This document shows positions 16,149 to 24,601 of a DNA stretch of 57,549 bases, one piece after another (within the stretch, counting starts at the first letter, position 1; every line of letters begins with the position of its first letter). The DNA lies in NCBI GenBank assembly GCA_021808055.1, contig JAKBCH010000008.1:1-57549 (forward strand). The letters run 5' to 3'. The stretch comes from Pseudomonadota bacterium (GTDB lineage Bacteria > Pseudomonadota > Alphaproteobacteria > Acetobacterales > Acetobacteraceae). Position numbers and translations under genes: made by a program. The notes beneath the pieces were generated by a model. The model did not search any database and was not told the origin of the DNA. It saw only the letters and a program-made list of their open reading frames with translations.

Positions 16149-17654
16149 ATGGACGCATCCGCGACCGCGGCAGAGGAGACACCCAAGGCCACGGGGCTTA
16201 AAACCCTGCGGTTTAGCCTGGAGCCGTCTCGGCTGGCAGAACTGGCCGCCAACCCGCTGCTGACAGCACCCCCCGACACCGCGGCCCGCCGGATTCAGGA
16301 CCGGTTTTTTGATACCGCTGATTACGCGCTGGCCCGCGAGGGCATAACGCTGTGGCTGCGCAAATCCAGGCGCAGCCTGCGGTTGATGCTGCTGCATAAA
16401 GGCGAAATGCTGGAAGCGCCCGCAACCTCCCCTGCGCCGGAGCTTGGCCTGTTTGGGCCGGATTGGCAGGCGAGCTTGACGGCGGCATTAAAGGACGCGC
16501 CCCTTCATGAAATTGCCAGCGCCAGCCTGAAGCAAACCACCCGCGCGCTTGGGCAAGCCAGGCTGGTGGTCGAAACAGGCTCTTTCTCCACGGCAACACA
16601 AAAAATTCCGTTTAGCGAAATTGAACTTTGCTGCCCCGGCACCAGCCTGCCGGACAGCGTTTCAACGCTGGCCGCGTTTGCGCTGCGTCTGCAACCGGAA
16701 CCACTGGGCCCGCGCGCCGTGCGGCTGGCCGGTGGGCCGCCGCCGGTCGTGCACAAGGCTGGCGCCGAGCTGGCGGGAGAGCCCAGCCTGGACGAAGCGG
16801 TAGAAGCTATCATCAGCGCCTGCCTGGAGCAGTTTCTTGCGAACTGGCCAGTGTTTTTTGATGGCGACGAGGTGGCGGCGGTGCACCAGATGCGGGTGGC
16901 CATGCGCCGCCTCCGCTCAGCCCTGGGGTTATTTTACCGCGCTTTGCCCGCTACAGAATTTCTGGCCCTGCGCGATGAGGCCAAGCGCATTGCGAATGTT
17001 CTGGGTGGTGCCAGGGATTGGGATGTGTTCATGGCCATGCTGCGCGATGGCCCGGCCGCCGCCTTCCCGGATGAAGCCGGCTTCGCGGCGCTTGAGGCGC
17101 AATGCCTGGCCCATCGCCAGGCGGGCTATGCCCAGGCGCGAGCCTTGCTGGAAGACCCCGCCACCTCGCGGTTTTTACTGATGGCGGAAGCGTTTATCGC
17201 GCGGCGCGGCTGGCGCAACGGGCTGCCAGCTGAAGTTCTGCCACGCCTTGCCGAGCCCGCCAAGGCATTCGGTGCACAAGCGTTGCAGCGCTTACACCGC
17301 AAGCTGCGCAAGCGCGGCAAACATCTGGCGCGGCTTGCCGCGCATGACCGGCATGGCGTGCGGATAGAATTGAAAAAACTTCGCTATGCAGCAGAATTTT
17401 TCGGTGCGCTGCTGGAACATCAGCAGCGCTTGCGGCAATTTCACCAAGCTGCTTCAGGCTTGCAAGAAGAGCTTGGCAAACTAAACGATATGGCGGCGGC
17501 ACAGACGCTGGCGTTACGGCTGTATGGTGATTCGCCGGAAGCAAGCCGCGCGCTGGGGATCGTTTTGGGTTGGACTGCACATGCGGCACTTGGCGAACCG
17601 CGCGCCATCGCCTCTGCCTGGAAAGAGTTCAAAGATGTAAAGCTGCCGGGCTGA
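16149..17654 (+). CDS. CYTH-CHAD domain protein
   Basis: 501 aa. The N-terminal CYTH (triphosphate tunnel) domain, about 15-205, shows RIQDRFFDTADYALAREG, LWLRKSR and the EIEL strand. The CHAD domain, about 225-500, has the expected helical His/Arg/Lys pattern: AVHQMRVAMRRLRSAL, DWDVF, and VRIELKKLRYAAEFF. CHAD domains bind polyphosphate; CYTH domains hydrolyse triphosphate compounds. The usual N-terminal ExExK signature of active CYTH enzymes is not evident (the first strand reads KTLRFSL), so catalytic activity is doubtful. Polyphosphate kinase is at 42.7 kb, not adjacent. Confidence 0.92.
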   Translation: MDASATAAEETPKATGLKTLRFSLEPSRLAELAANPLLTAPPDTAARRIQDRFFDTADYALAREGITLWLRKSRRSLRLMLLHKGEMLEAPATSPAPELGLFGPDWQASLTAALKDAPLHEIASASLKQTTRALGQARLVVETGSFSTATQKIPFSEIELCCPGTSLPDSVSTLAAFALRLQPEPLGPRAVRLAGGPPPVVHKAGAELAGEPSLDEAVEAIISACLEQFLANWPVFFDGDEVAAVHQMRVAMRRLRSALGLFYRALPATEFLALRDEAKRIANVLGGARDWDVFMAMLRDGPAAAFPDEAGFAALEAQCLAHRQAGYAQARALLEDPATSRFLLMAEAFIARRGWRNGLPAEVLPRLAEPAKAFGAQALQRLHRKLRKRGKHLARLAAHDRHGVRIELKKLRYAAEFFGALLEHQQRLRQFHQAASGLQEELGKLNDMAAAQTLALRLYGDSPEASRALGIVLGWTAHAALGEPRAIASAWKEFKDVKLPG

Positions 17655-17659
17655 ACATG

Positions 17660-19093
17660 CTAAACCGGCAGCGTCACGCTCACCCGCAGCCCTTTTGCTT
17701 CATTTGCCAACACAATATCCCCGCCATGGGCGCGCACAATGTTGCGGGCAATGGAAAGCCCCAGGCCAGAGCCGCCGGTTTCACGATTCCGGCTGGTTTC
17801 CAACCTCCGGAACGGCTCAAACACACGTTCCATTTCCTCCTGCGGAATGCCGGGGCCTTCATCCTCGATATCGATTCTCACCGCGCCTTTCACCGGAGGA
17901 TGCAATGTCACGCGCGCGGCATCGCCATATTTCATCGCATTGGTGATGAGATTGCTGAGCGCGCGCTTCAGCGCCAATGGCCTGGCATTGATGGCCATAT
18001 GCTGCGGGCCCTGATAGTCGAGCGCTGCCGCGCGGTCGGGGTCCATATCGGCGGTTTCATCAACAATCGTGCGCAGCAGACTGGCAAGGTCAATCCGGGC
18101 CAGAGGCTCGGTGGTGGTGATGTCTTTACCGAAAGCCAGAGTGGCGGCCACCATCGCCTCCATCTCGTCCAGGTCCGCGAGCATCTTTGCCCGCTGCTCG
18201 TCATCTTCCATATATTCAGCGCGCAGTTTCAACCGCGTGATCGGCGTGCGCAGATCATGCCCAATGGCGGTGAGCAGGAAGGTACGGTCCTCGACAAAGC
18301 GGCGGATGCGCGCCGCCATGGTGTTGAAGGCCCGCGCGGCGGTCACGATTTCGCTTGGCCCCACCTCTGGCAATGGCTTGGCGTTCACCACGTCCCGGCC
18401 AAACAATTCCGCCGCCGTTGCCAGCGTTTTAACCGGCACCAGCAATTGCCGCACCGCCAGGGTGATGACGATACCACCCAGCAGCATCATGACGATAAAG
18501 GCCGTGGCAAAACCAGGCGACCGCCAGGGGGCGGGCGGGTGCAATTCGGTTGTTACCGTCAGCCACATTAAAGGCGGTAATAACTGATCCGGGGGCGGCC
18601 ACATCATATCCGGCGGGGCGCCATCCGGCGTTGCCCCCCCCGGCATGGGCAGGGGAAAAAGCAGCCCATCCGGCAGGCCGAAACTCACGATCAGGCGGAA
18701 CGGGTGGGCGGCAACCCGTAGCGCAATGCCGCGCGGGCGCAAATTGGGCGGGATGCCATAAGTGAAGATTCCCGCCCGTACAGCCTCAGCCATCGGCAAG
18801 GGCATCCGCGTTGTGCCGTCCAGCGGCGGGCTTAATGTCAGGCTGACAGTGTCATCTTTCGGCACTGGCTCCCGGGCCGCCACGATGGCCCTGTCAGCCG
18901 GTTGGGCAAGGGCGATATGGCGGTAGATGATGGCGGCGCGGGTGGCGAATTCCTGCTCATCCACCAGCCTTTCCAGTTGCATCTGGTTGACCGTATGCAC
19001 CAGCAGCCCCAGCATCTGGATAAATGCAAAGCCCACCAGCAGGAACAGAATAGTCCGGCGGGCAAGGCTTTGCGGCAGCAGGCAGAATCTCAA
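17660..19093 (-). CDS. sensor histidine kinase, EnvZ-like
   Basis: 477 aa inner-membrane kinase. Membrane segments lie at about 13-35 and 195-217, with a 160-residue periplasmic part that ends in an unusual Pro/Met-rich stretch (about 147-176). A HAMP domain (about 215-268) follows. The H box has phospho-acceptor His279 in TAIGHDLRTPITR. The N box is NLITNAMKYG and the G boxes are DEGPGIP and GGSGLGLSIA. Start and upstream regulator stop overlap as ATGA, so the pair is translationally coupled. The signal is unknown. Confidence 0.94.
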   Translation of the reverse strand: MRFCLLPQSLARRTILFLLVGFAFIQMLGLLVHTVNQMQLERLVDEQEFATRAAIIYRHIALAQPADRAIVAAREPVPKDDTVSLTLSPPLDGTTRMPLPMAEAVRAGIFTYGIPPNLRPRGIALRVAAHPFRLIVSFGLPDGLLFPLPMPGGATPDGAPPDMMWPPPDQLLPPLMWLTVTTELHPPAPWRSPGFATAFIVMMLLGGIVITLAVRQLLVPVKTLATAAELFGRDVVNAKPLPEVGPSEIVTAARAFNTMAARIRRFVEDRTFLLTAIGHDLRTPITRLKLRAEYMEDDEQRAKMLADLDEMEAMVAATLAFGKDITTTEPLARIDLASLLRTIVDETADMDPDRAAALDYQGPQHMAINARPLALKRALSNLITNAMKYGDAARVTLHPPVKGAVRIDIEDEGPGIPQEEMERVFEPFRRLETSRNRETGGSGLGLSIARNIVRAHGGDIVLANEAKGLRVSVTLPV

Positions 19094-19809
19094 AGCCGTT
19101 CGACGGGCGTGGAAAGCACATAGCCGCCGCCCCGCACAGTTTTGATAAGCTGGGCGTTGCGCCCGTCATCCTCCAGCTTGCGGCGCAGGCGCGAAACCGC
19201 AACGTCGATCGCGCGGTCAAACGGCCCGGCCTGGCGGCCACGCAACAGGTCCAGCAGCATGTCGCGGGTCAGCACGCGGTTTGGCCGGTCCAGCAATGCC
19301 ACCAGCAGGTCGTATTCGCCGCCGGTGATCGCAACCTCCACCCCGCTGGGGTCCAGCAAACGGCGGCGGGCGGTTTCCAGCACCCAGCCGGCGAACTGAT
19401 ACAGCTTCGCGGATTGGTCTGAAACGCGGTCCTCCGCCTCGGAGGTGCGGCGCAGCACAGCCCGGATGCGCGCCAGCAGCTCACGCGGGTTGAACGGCTT
19501 GGTCACGTAGTCATCCGCGCCCAGCTCCAGCCCAATGATCCGGTCCGTCTCATCGGCCATCGCCGTCAGCATGATGATCGGCACGTTGGTCTCGGCGCGG
19601 AACCAGCGGGCAAGCTCCAACCCGCCTTCGCCGGGCAGCATCAAATCCAGCACCACAAGCTGATAATGCCCGTTTAAAAAGGCGCGGCGGGCTTCCTTCC
19701 CGTCCCGCGCGGCGGTTACGCGCAACCGCTGGCGTTCCAGGAACTTGGCCAGCAGTTCACGGATTTCACGGTCGTCATCAACAACCAATATATGCGGCAG
19801 GGTTTCCAT
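19090..19809 (-). CDS. OmpR-family response regulator
   Basis: 239 aa. Receiver domain with acidic pocket DDD (11-13), phospho-acceptor Asp55 in VVLDLMLPGEGG, Thr in MLTA and Lys in VTKPFNPREL. The C-terminal winged helix is of OmpR type (LLDLLRGRQ, DVAVSRLRRKLEDD, IKTVRGGGYVL). It is the partner of the overlapping kinase gene. Divergent from the ornithine decarboxylase gene, with about 300 bases between. Confidence 0.95.
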   Translation of the reverse strand: METLPHILVVDDDREIRELLAKFLERQRLRVTAARDGKEARRAFLNGHYQLVVLDLMLPGEGGLELARWFRAETNVPIIMLTAMADETDRIIGLELGADDYVTKPFNPRELLARIRAVLRRTSEAEDRVSDQSAKLYQFAGWVLETARRRLLDPSGVEVAITGGEYDLLVALLDRPNRVLTRDMLLDLLRGRQAGPFDRAIDVAVSRLRRKLEDDGRNAQLIKTVRGGGYVLSTPVERL

Positions 19810-20112
19810 GCCTGTTACAATAGCGCCGCGCTGGGGCTTTGGGCAGTATGGGTTGCAATACGTGACAATTCGGCCGCCCCTGTAACATGTCCTGCCAAGG
19901 CATTTTGCCCTTGCACCCCACCCCCCATGGCTTTAAGGGCGCATCACGCAGCAACGTACGTGCCTCTGCCGGATCTCCGGTTACGCAACGGCGTCAAGCG
20001 TTCTGGCAGCACGACTGGGGAAACCTGGAAGTCGGCTGGTTCGTTGGACCGTTTCGATAACCTTGCCCCGCCGCGTAAACAGGCGGGCAAATGAGAGAAG
20101 GAATTGAGGGCG
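19810..20112 (+). promoter_or_regulatory. long 5' region of ornithine decarboxylase; candidate structured leader (speF-type)
   Basis: Non-coding gap between divergent genes, long enough for two promoters and a structured leader. Near 20060-20090 a hairpin forms from CCCGCC and GGCGGG (loop GCGTAAACA), just before the Shine-Dalgarno. Upstream, between about 19990 and 20060, are several short self-complementary stretches (GGTTCGTTGGACC near 20038-20050; CTGGGGAAACCTGG). Alphaproteobacterial ornithine decarboxylase genes are known to carry the speF RNA motif. I could not confirm a match to its consensus, so this is a candidate based on position and folding only. Confidence 0.4.
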
Positions 20113-21234
20113 ATGACTCCTAAAATCGCTTCCTTTTTGGCGTCGTGCCCCGCGACGCCATGCCTGGTGCTGGACCTTGACCAGGTGGCGGAGAATTTCG
20201 CCCGCCTGCGCGCGGCCCTGCCGATGGCTGCCATTTACTATGCCATGAAGGCCAACCCCGCCCCGCAGATCTTGCGGCTGCTGGCTAAGGCCGGCGCGTG
20301 TTTCGACGCGGCCTCCCTACCCGAGATCGAGGCATGCCTGGAAGCCGGGGCAAAGCCGGAGGCGATTTCCTTTGGCAACACGGTGAAAAAACCCTCGGCC
20401 ATTGCGCGCGCTCACGCCTATGGCGTGGCACTTTACGCTTTCGATTCGATTGAAGAGCTGGAGAAGATTGCCACCCACGCGCCGGGAGCAAAAATTTATT
20501 GCCGCATAGCGGTGAATAACGAAGGCGCGGAATGGCCGCTTTCCAAAAAATTCGGCACCACGCTGGAAAAAGCCCGGGAACTGATGCTGGCAGCCCCCGG
20601 TTTGGGGCTTGTTCCGCATGGCCTTTCTTTCCATGTCGGCAGCCAGCAGACCAACACGCTGGCCTATGAACTCGCCATTGCCGAGGTGGCGATGCTGTTC
20701 ACAGACCTGAAAAATGCAGGCTTGCCCATGAAGATGCTGAATCTCGGCGGTGGTTTTCCCACGCGTTATTTAAAGGACATACCCGAACACGATGAATTCG
20801 GTACCGCAATTATGAACGCGATGCGCCGGCATTTCGGCAACGACCTGCCGGATATGCTGATAGAACCCGGCCGCGCCATGGTCGGCAATGCCGGGGTGGT
20901 GGCAGCGGAAGCCGTGCTGGTGTGCCGCCGTATGCCCGAAGATGAGCGCCGCTGGGTGTATCTGGATATCGGCCGTTTTGGCGGGCTGGCGGAAACCGAG
21001 GGCGAGGCGATCCGCTACCGCGTTACCGCTGGTGAGGGCGCCACCGGGCCCGTGGTGCTGGCCGGGCCTTCCTGCGATGGGGTGGACGTAATGTATGAAA
21101 AAACCCCTTACAGCCTGCCGCTGGGCCTGAAGTCCGGCGATACGGTGCTGATTCATGACACCGGCGCTTACGTGACGAGCTATGCCAGCCAGAATTTCAA
21201 CGGCTTCGCACCGCTGGCCGAACATTACATATAG
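20113..21234 (+). CDS. ornithine/lysine decarboxylase, fold type III PLP enzyme
   Basis: 373 aa from ATG 20113 (a TTG three codons earlier is less likely). Decarboxylates ornithine (or lysine) to putrescine (or cadaverine). PLP lysine K46 is in YYAMKANP, phosphate loop GGGFPT at 212-217, and EPGRAMVG at 251-258. The catalytic Cys321 in GPSCDGVD is the residue that separates ornithine/lysine decarboxylases from diaminopimelate decarboxylase. The length fits the short eukaryote-like class. The TAG stop is formed by the first bases of repeat copy A. Confidence 0.93.
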   Translation: MTPKIASFLASCPATPCLVLDLDQVAENFARLRAALPMAAIYYAMKANPAPQILRLLAKAGACFDAASLPEIEACLEAGAKPEAISFGNTVKKPSAIARAHAYGVALYAFDSIEELEKIATHAPGAKIYCRIAVNNEGAEWPLSKKFGTTLEKARELMLAAPGLGLVPHGLSFHVGSQQTNTLAYELAIAEVAMLFTDLKNAGLPMKMLNLGGGFPTRYLKDIPEHDEFGTAIMNAMRRHFGNDLPDMLIEPGRAMVGNAGVVAAEAVLVCRRMPEDERRWVYLDIGRFGGLAETEGEAIRYRVTAGEGATGPVVLAGPSCDGVDVMYEKTPYSLPLGLKSGDTVLIHDTGAYVTSYASQNFNGFAPLAEHYI

Positions 21235-21310
21235 AGCCGGATGATTTTAGATCGGATTACTTCGTGATCCGACCTAAAATCTGAATCCGCCTCTAAAACA
21301 ATGGAGTAGA
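21232..21310. repeat. dispersed palindromic repeat, copy A
   Basis: Begins with TAGAGCCGGATGATTTTAGA and contains the inverted arms GATTTTAGATCGGAT and ATCCGACCTAAAATC around a short loop, followed by the conserved tail CGCCTCTAAAACAATG. Closely matches copies at 40181, 42565 and 55343. Its first TAG serves as the stop codon of the ornithine decarboxylase gene. Confidence 0.88.
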
Positions 21311-21317
21311 TGGCGAT

Positions 21318-21371
21318 TCAGACTTCAGGCTTGCTCGCGAAGTGAGCGAACCTGAAGTCATCGCGCTCTAG
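21318..21371. repeat. second palindrome next to repeat copy A
   Basis: Inverted arms GACTTCAGG and CCTGAAGTC (about 21320-21359), with inner complementarity GCTCGC/GTGAGC, then TCATCGCGCTCTAG. The last part, AAGTCATCGCGCTC, recurs at 544-557 just after the OsmC gene. It appears only once in full in this window. The remaining bases up to the dienelactone hydrolase gene hold no gene. Confidence 0.7.
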
Positions 21372-21467
21372 AACCCGTTTTGCGGGCGGGCGGACTTCCC
21401 TTATGCTGGCTTTGCCCCATATGCGTGTGGGGTTAGGCCAGAAGCCACCAAATAACGGAGACCAGAA

Positions 21468-22169
21468 ATGCGCGAAATAAAACTGAACGCCGCCGATGGC
21501 AGCGGCGAATTCTCAGCCTTTGTCTGGGAACCGAAAGGCAAGGCGCAAGCAGGCGCCGTGCTGGTGATTCAAGAAATTTTCGGTGTGAACGACTCGCTGC
21601 GCGAAACCGCGCAAAACCTGGCGGACCAGGGCTTTATCGCCATCGCGCCGGATTTGTTCTGGCGGTTGAAGCCGGGCGTGAATCTTACCGACAAAACCGA
21701 AGCCGAGTGGAAAAAAGCCGTCGGCCTGATGCAGCGGTTCGACCAGGACAAAGGCGTGGAGGATTTGAAAACTACCCTCGCCGCCGCGCGCAAGCTGCCC
21801 GGCTGCAATGGCAATGCCGGCACAATCGGGTATTGCCTGGGCGGGCGCCTGGCGGTGATGATGGCCGCGCGCTCCGATGCAGATGTGAACATATCCTATT
21901 ACGGCATCGGCCTCGACGGCCTGCTGGGCGAGTTGGGCAATATCAGCGCCCCCTTGATGCTGCATATCGCGGCGCTGGACGAGTTTTTCCCCGCCGAGAG
22001 CCAGAATAAACTGCTTGAAGGCACCGAGGAAAACGATTGGGTGGATGCCTTCGTCTATCCCGCCGTGCAACATGCTTTCGCCCGGGTGGAGGGCGTGCAT
22101 TACGATGCTCGCGCCGCGATTATCGCCAATGGTCGCACCGCCGAGCTGTTGGCTGAGATACTTGACTAA
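21468..22169 (+). CDS. dienelactone hydrolase family protein
   Basis: 233 aa alpha/beta hydrolase using a Cys nucleophile. Triad: Cys123 in GYCLGG, Asp171 in ALDEFFP and His202 in VQHAF. The oxyanion region is VIQEIFGVN (34-42). Classical members hydrolyse dienelactone in chloroaromatic breakdown, but most genomic homologues have unknown substrates, and no aromatic pathway gene is nearby. Shine-Dalgarno GGAGA precedes the ATG. The 3' end overlaps the next gene's TTG start by 8 bases. Confidence 0.92.
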   Translation: MREIKLNAADGSGEFSAFVWEPKGKAQAGAVLVIQEIFGVNDSLRETAQNLADQGFIAIAPDLFWRLKPGVNLTDKTEAEWKKAVGLMQRFDQDKGVEDLKTTLAAARKLPGCNGNAGTIGYCLGGRLAVMMAARSDADVNISYYGIGLDGLLGELGNISAPLMLHIAALDEFFPAESQNKLLEGTEENDWVDAFVYPAVQHAFARVEGVHYDARAAIIANGRTAELLAEILD

Positions 22170-23334
22170 ACTCACCCGCCGGGGGTTTTGCGCTGGGGCG
22201 GTGGCGTTGCCAACCCTGGCGCGGGCCGCCGGGGACTTGGCGCCCGCTATGGCGCAAAGCTTGGCGCAGGCCGTGTTGGGCCAGATGGCAGCACTTGGCG
22301 ATGGGCCGGTGCTGCTGAACTCGTATCTGGTAAACACCGGGCCGGATGCGGATGATTTCGACCTGACCCAGGCTAACGCCGCTTATGTATACGACAACGC
22401 GCTGGCAGGGCTGCTGCTGCTGGCGGCGGGGCATAAGCCGGAGGCGCTGCGGATCGGCCAGGCTTTGGCGCTGGCACAGGCGCATGACCGGAAGTTTACC
22501 GATGGGCGCTTGCGGAATGGCTACGCCGCCGGGCCCATGGCGATGCCCGCGAAGCTGCCCGGCTTTTGGAACAGCAAAACTAACCAATGGGATGAAGACC
22601 CTTATCAGGTGGGCACGGATACCGGGCCGGTGGCCTGGGCGATGCTGCTATGGGCGGCTTTGGGCATGGATAGCCCCGCGAATATAGCCGGGAATTTTCT
22701 GGATGAGCAATTACGCGCGCCGATGGGATATTTCGGCGGGTTTTATGGTTATGACCAGAGTCAGCAGAAACTCACCTGGGAGAGTACCGAGCAGAATCTG
22801 GACCTTGCCGTGGCGTTCAGGAAGCTGGGGCGTGCAGAAGATGCAGCACATGCCAGGGCTTTTGTAAAAGCGGCTTACGACGCGAAAGCCGCTTTGTTTA
22901 AAACCGGACTGACGGCGGATGGCGCGCCAGGGGCAATGGTGGCGGCGGATGCAGGCATATGGCCGTATCTGGCCGGGCTGGGCAACGCCGCCAGCGCACA
23001 GCGGGCGATTGCGGTGTTGCGGCATGGCGCGGGGATTGGATTTTCCAACGCCAGTCAGGGCATCTGGCTGGAGGGCACTGCCTTTGCCGCACTGGCGCTG
23101 AAGCGCATGAACTCCCCCCTGGCGGCAACGTTTTTGCAAACGGTATCAGCGAATTTGTCGCCGCAAGGTTATGTGTATGCCACCGTGCAGCCGGTGCTGA
23201 GCACGGGGTTGAAAGTTGGCCCTTCCTTGCAGAAGGGCGTACCGGAACAGGCGTTCAACTATTATCGGCGGCCTTCGCTCAGCGCCACAAGCTGGGCGGG
23301 TTTGGCAGCACTTGGGGTTAATCCGCTGGGCTGA
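22162..23334 (+). CDS. Tat-exported protein of probable (alpha/alpha)6-toroid fold
   Basis: 390 aa from TTG 22162, chosen because it starts a signal peptide: LTRRGFCAGAVALPTLARA has twin Arg, a hydrophobic stretch and a cleavage site after ARA. The open frame continues upstream only as out-of-frame sequence of the dienelactone hydrolase gene. The mature part contains repeated paired helices and motifs such as YVYDNALAGLLLLAAG, GTDTGPVAWAMLLWAA and STEQNLDLAVAFRKLG, reminiscent of six-hairpin glycosidase-like proteins. Catalytic residues cannot be assigned, so activity is unknown. Periplasmic location is inferred. Confidence 0.8.
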   Translation: MTKLTRRGFCAGAVALPTLARAAGDLAPAMAQSLAQAVLGQMAALGDGPVLLNSYLVNTGPDADDFDLTQANAAYVYDNALAGLLLLAAGHKPEALRIGQALALAQAHDRKFTDGRLRNGYAAGPMAMPAKLPGFWNSKTNQWDEDPYQVGTDTGPVAWAMLLWAALGMDSPANIAGNFLDEQLRAPMGYFGGFYGYDQSQQKLTWESTEQNLDLAVAFRKLGRAEDAAHARAFVKAAYDAKAALFKTGLTADGAPGAMVAADAGIWPYLAGLGNAASAQRAIAVLRHGAGIGFSNASQGIWLEGTAFAALALKRMNSPLAATFLQTVSANLSPQGYVYATVQPVLSTGLKVGPSLQKGVPEQAFNYYRRPSLSATSWAGLAALGVNPLG

Positions 23335-23335
23335 A

Positions 23336-24601
23336 TTATTTTCCGATGCAAAACCCTGAGAACACGGCGTCAAGAATCTCCTCCACGCCGATGCTGCCCG
23401 CCAACCGGGCGAGAGATTGCGCGGCGGCGCGGAGTTCTTCACCACGCAATTCCGGTTCGGCGAGAGTAAGCGCCATATCCAGCGCCTGGATCGTATCTCT
23501 CACGCACGCCACCTGGCGCGGGCGTGACAAGGCCGCGGCACCTTGGCGGTCTGTCAACGCGGCAGCGGCGTCAGCGAGGCGGGCACGGAGCTGCCCCATA
23601 TTGCGCCCGGTTTTGGCGGAGATCGAAAATTCCGCTGTATTCTCTGCGATGTCTGATTTCGTGCGGACACGCAAAATGGGCGCGCCAGATGGCGGCGGTG
23701 TAAAAGCTTCGCCGGGTGCGGCCACAAGAATCACAAAATCAGCTTTCTCCGCCTTGGCTTTTGCCCGGCGGATACCTTCTGCTTCGATGATGTCCCCGGT
23801 TTCACGCAGGCCCGCCGTATCGGTTAGATGCACGGGAACACCGCCGAGATCAACGCGGATTCCCACAGCATCACGTGTGGTGCCAGGAATTTCCGAGACG
23901 ATGGCGATGTCCTCACCCGCCAGCGCGTTGAGGAGGGTTGATTTTCCGGCATTTGGGGGGCCAAGAATAACAAATTCCAACCCCTCCCGCAGGCGTTCCG
24001 CTGCCGGGGCAGCGTGCAGGGCCGCCTGCATCTCATCACGCAAAGCGCTGATTTCAGTTTGGAGTTCCGCCTCCACTTCCGGCGGCAAATCTTCATCAGG
24101 AAAATCTATCAGAGCTTCCTGCCGGGCCATGAGGTGGCGCAGGCGCTCGCGCCAGGCAGCGCAGGCTTCGGGCAGATGGCCTTCCAGGGCTTGGCGGCGC
24201 TGGGCCTCTGTTTCGGCAGCGATGAGATCGGCCATTGCCTCGGCCTGCAATAAATCCATCCGGCCATTCTCAAAAGCGCGGCGGGAAAACTCACCCGGTT
24301 CGGCCGGGCGCGCACCAAGGGCAACAAGCGCATTGCTCACCGCTGCCAGAACAGCGCGGCCACCATGGATGGAAATCTCCGCCACATCCTCGCCGGTGAA
24401 ACTATGTGGGACGGGGAAAATAACCACCAGCGCCTCGTCCAACACGCCCCCTTCAAACCGCAACCGGCGCAGGCTGGCATGACGCGGGGGTGGTAAACCA
24501 TTTGTCAGAACCTCAATGATTTTAAAACTCTCCGGCCCGGAGAGCCGCAATGTGGTGATAGCCCCGCCTTTACCGGTAATGGGGGCAAAGATAGTGCTCA
24601 T
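23336..24601 (-). CDS. mnmE: tRNA modification GTPase MnmE
   Basis: 421 aa from ATG 24601; the open frame extends upstream without homology. With MnmG it installs the carboxymethylaminomethyl group on U34 of certain tRNAs. The N-terminal folate-binding domain starts with IFAPITGKGGAI. The G domain has P-loop GPPNAGKS (214-221), GTTRDAVG and DTAG. The C-terminal signature Cys-Ile-Gly-Lys (418-421) is intact. mnmG and parAB, often linked, are not here. The start overlaps the stop of the LtrA-like gene. Confidence 0.97.
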   Translation of the reverse strand: MSTIFAPITGKGGAITTLRLSGPESFKIIEVLTNGLPPPRHASLRRLRFEGGVLDEALVVIFPVPHSFTGEDVAEISIHGGRAVLAAVSNALVALGARPAEPGEFSRRAFENGRMDLLQAEAMADLIAAETEAQRRQALEGHLPEACAAWRERLRHLMARQEALIDFPDEDLPPEVEAELQTEISALRDEMQAALHAAPAAERLREGLEFVILGPPNAGKSTLLNALAGEDIAIVSEIPGTTRDAVGIRVDLGGVPVHLTDTAGLRETGDIIEAEGIRRAKAKAEKADFVILVAAPGEAFTPPPSGAPILRVRTKSDIAENTAEFSISAKTGRNMGQLRARLADAAAALTDRQGAAALSRPRQVACVRDTIQALDMALTLAEPELRGEELRAAAQSLARLAGSIGVEEILDAVFSGFCIGK

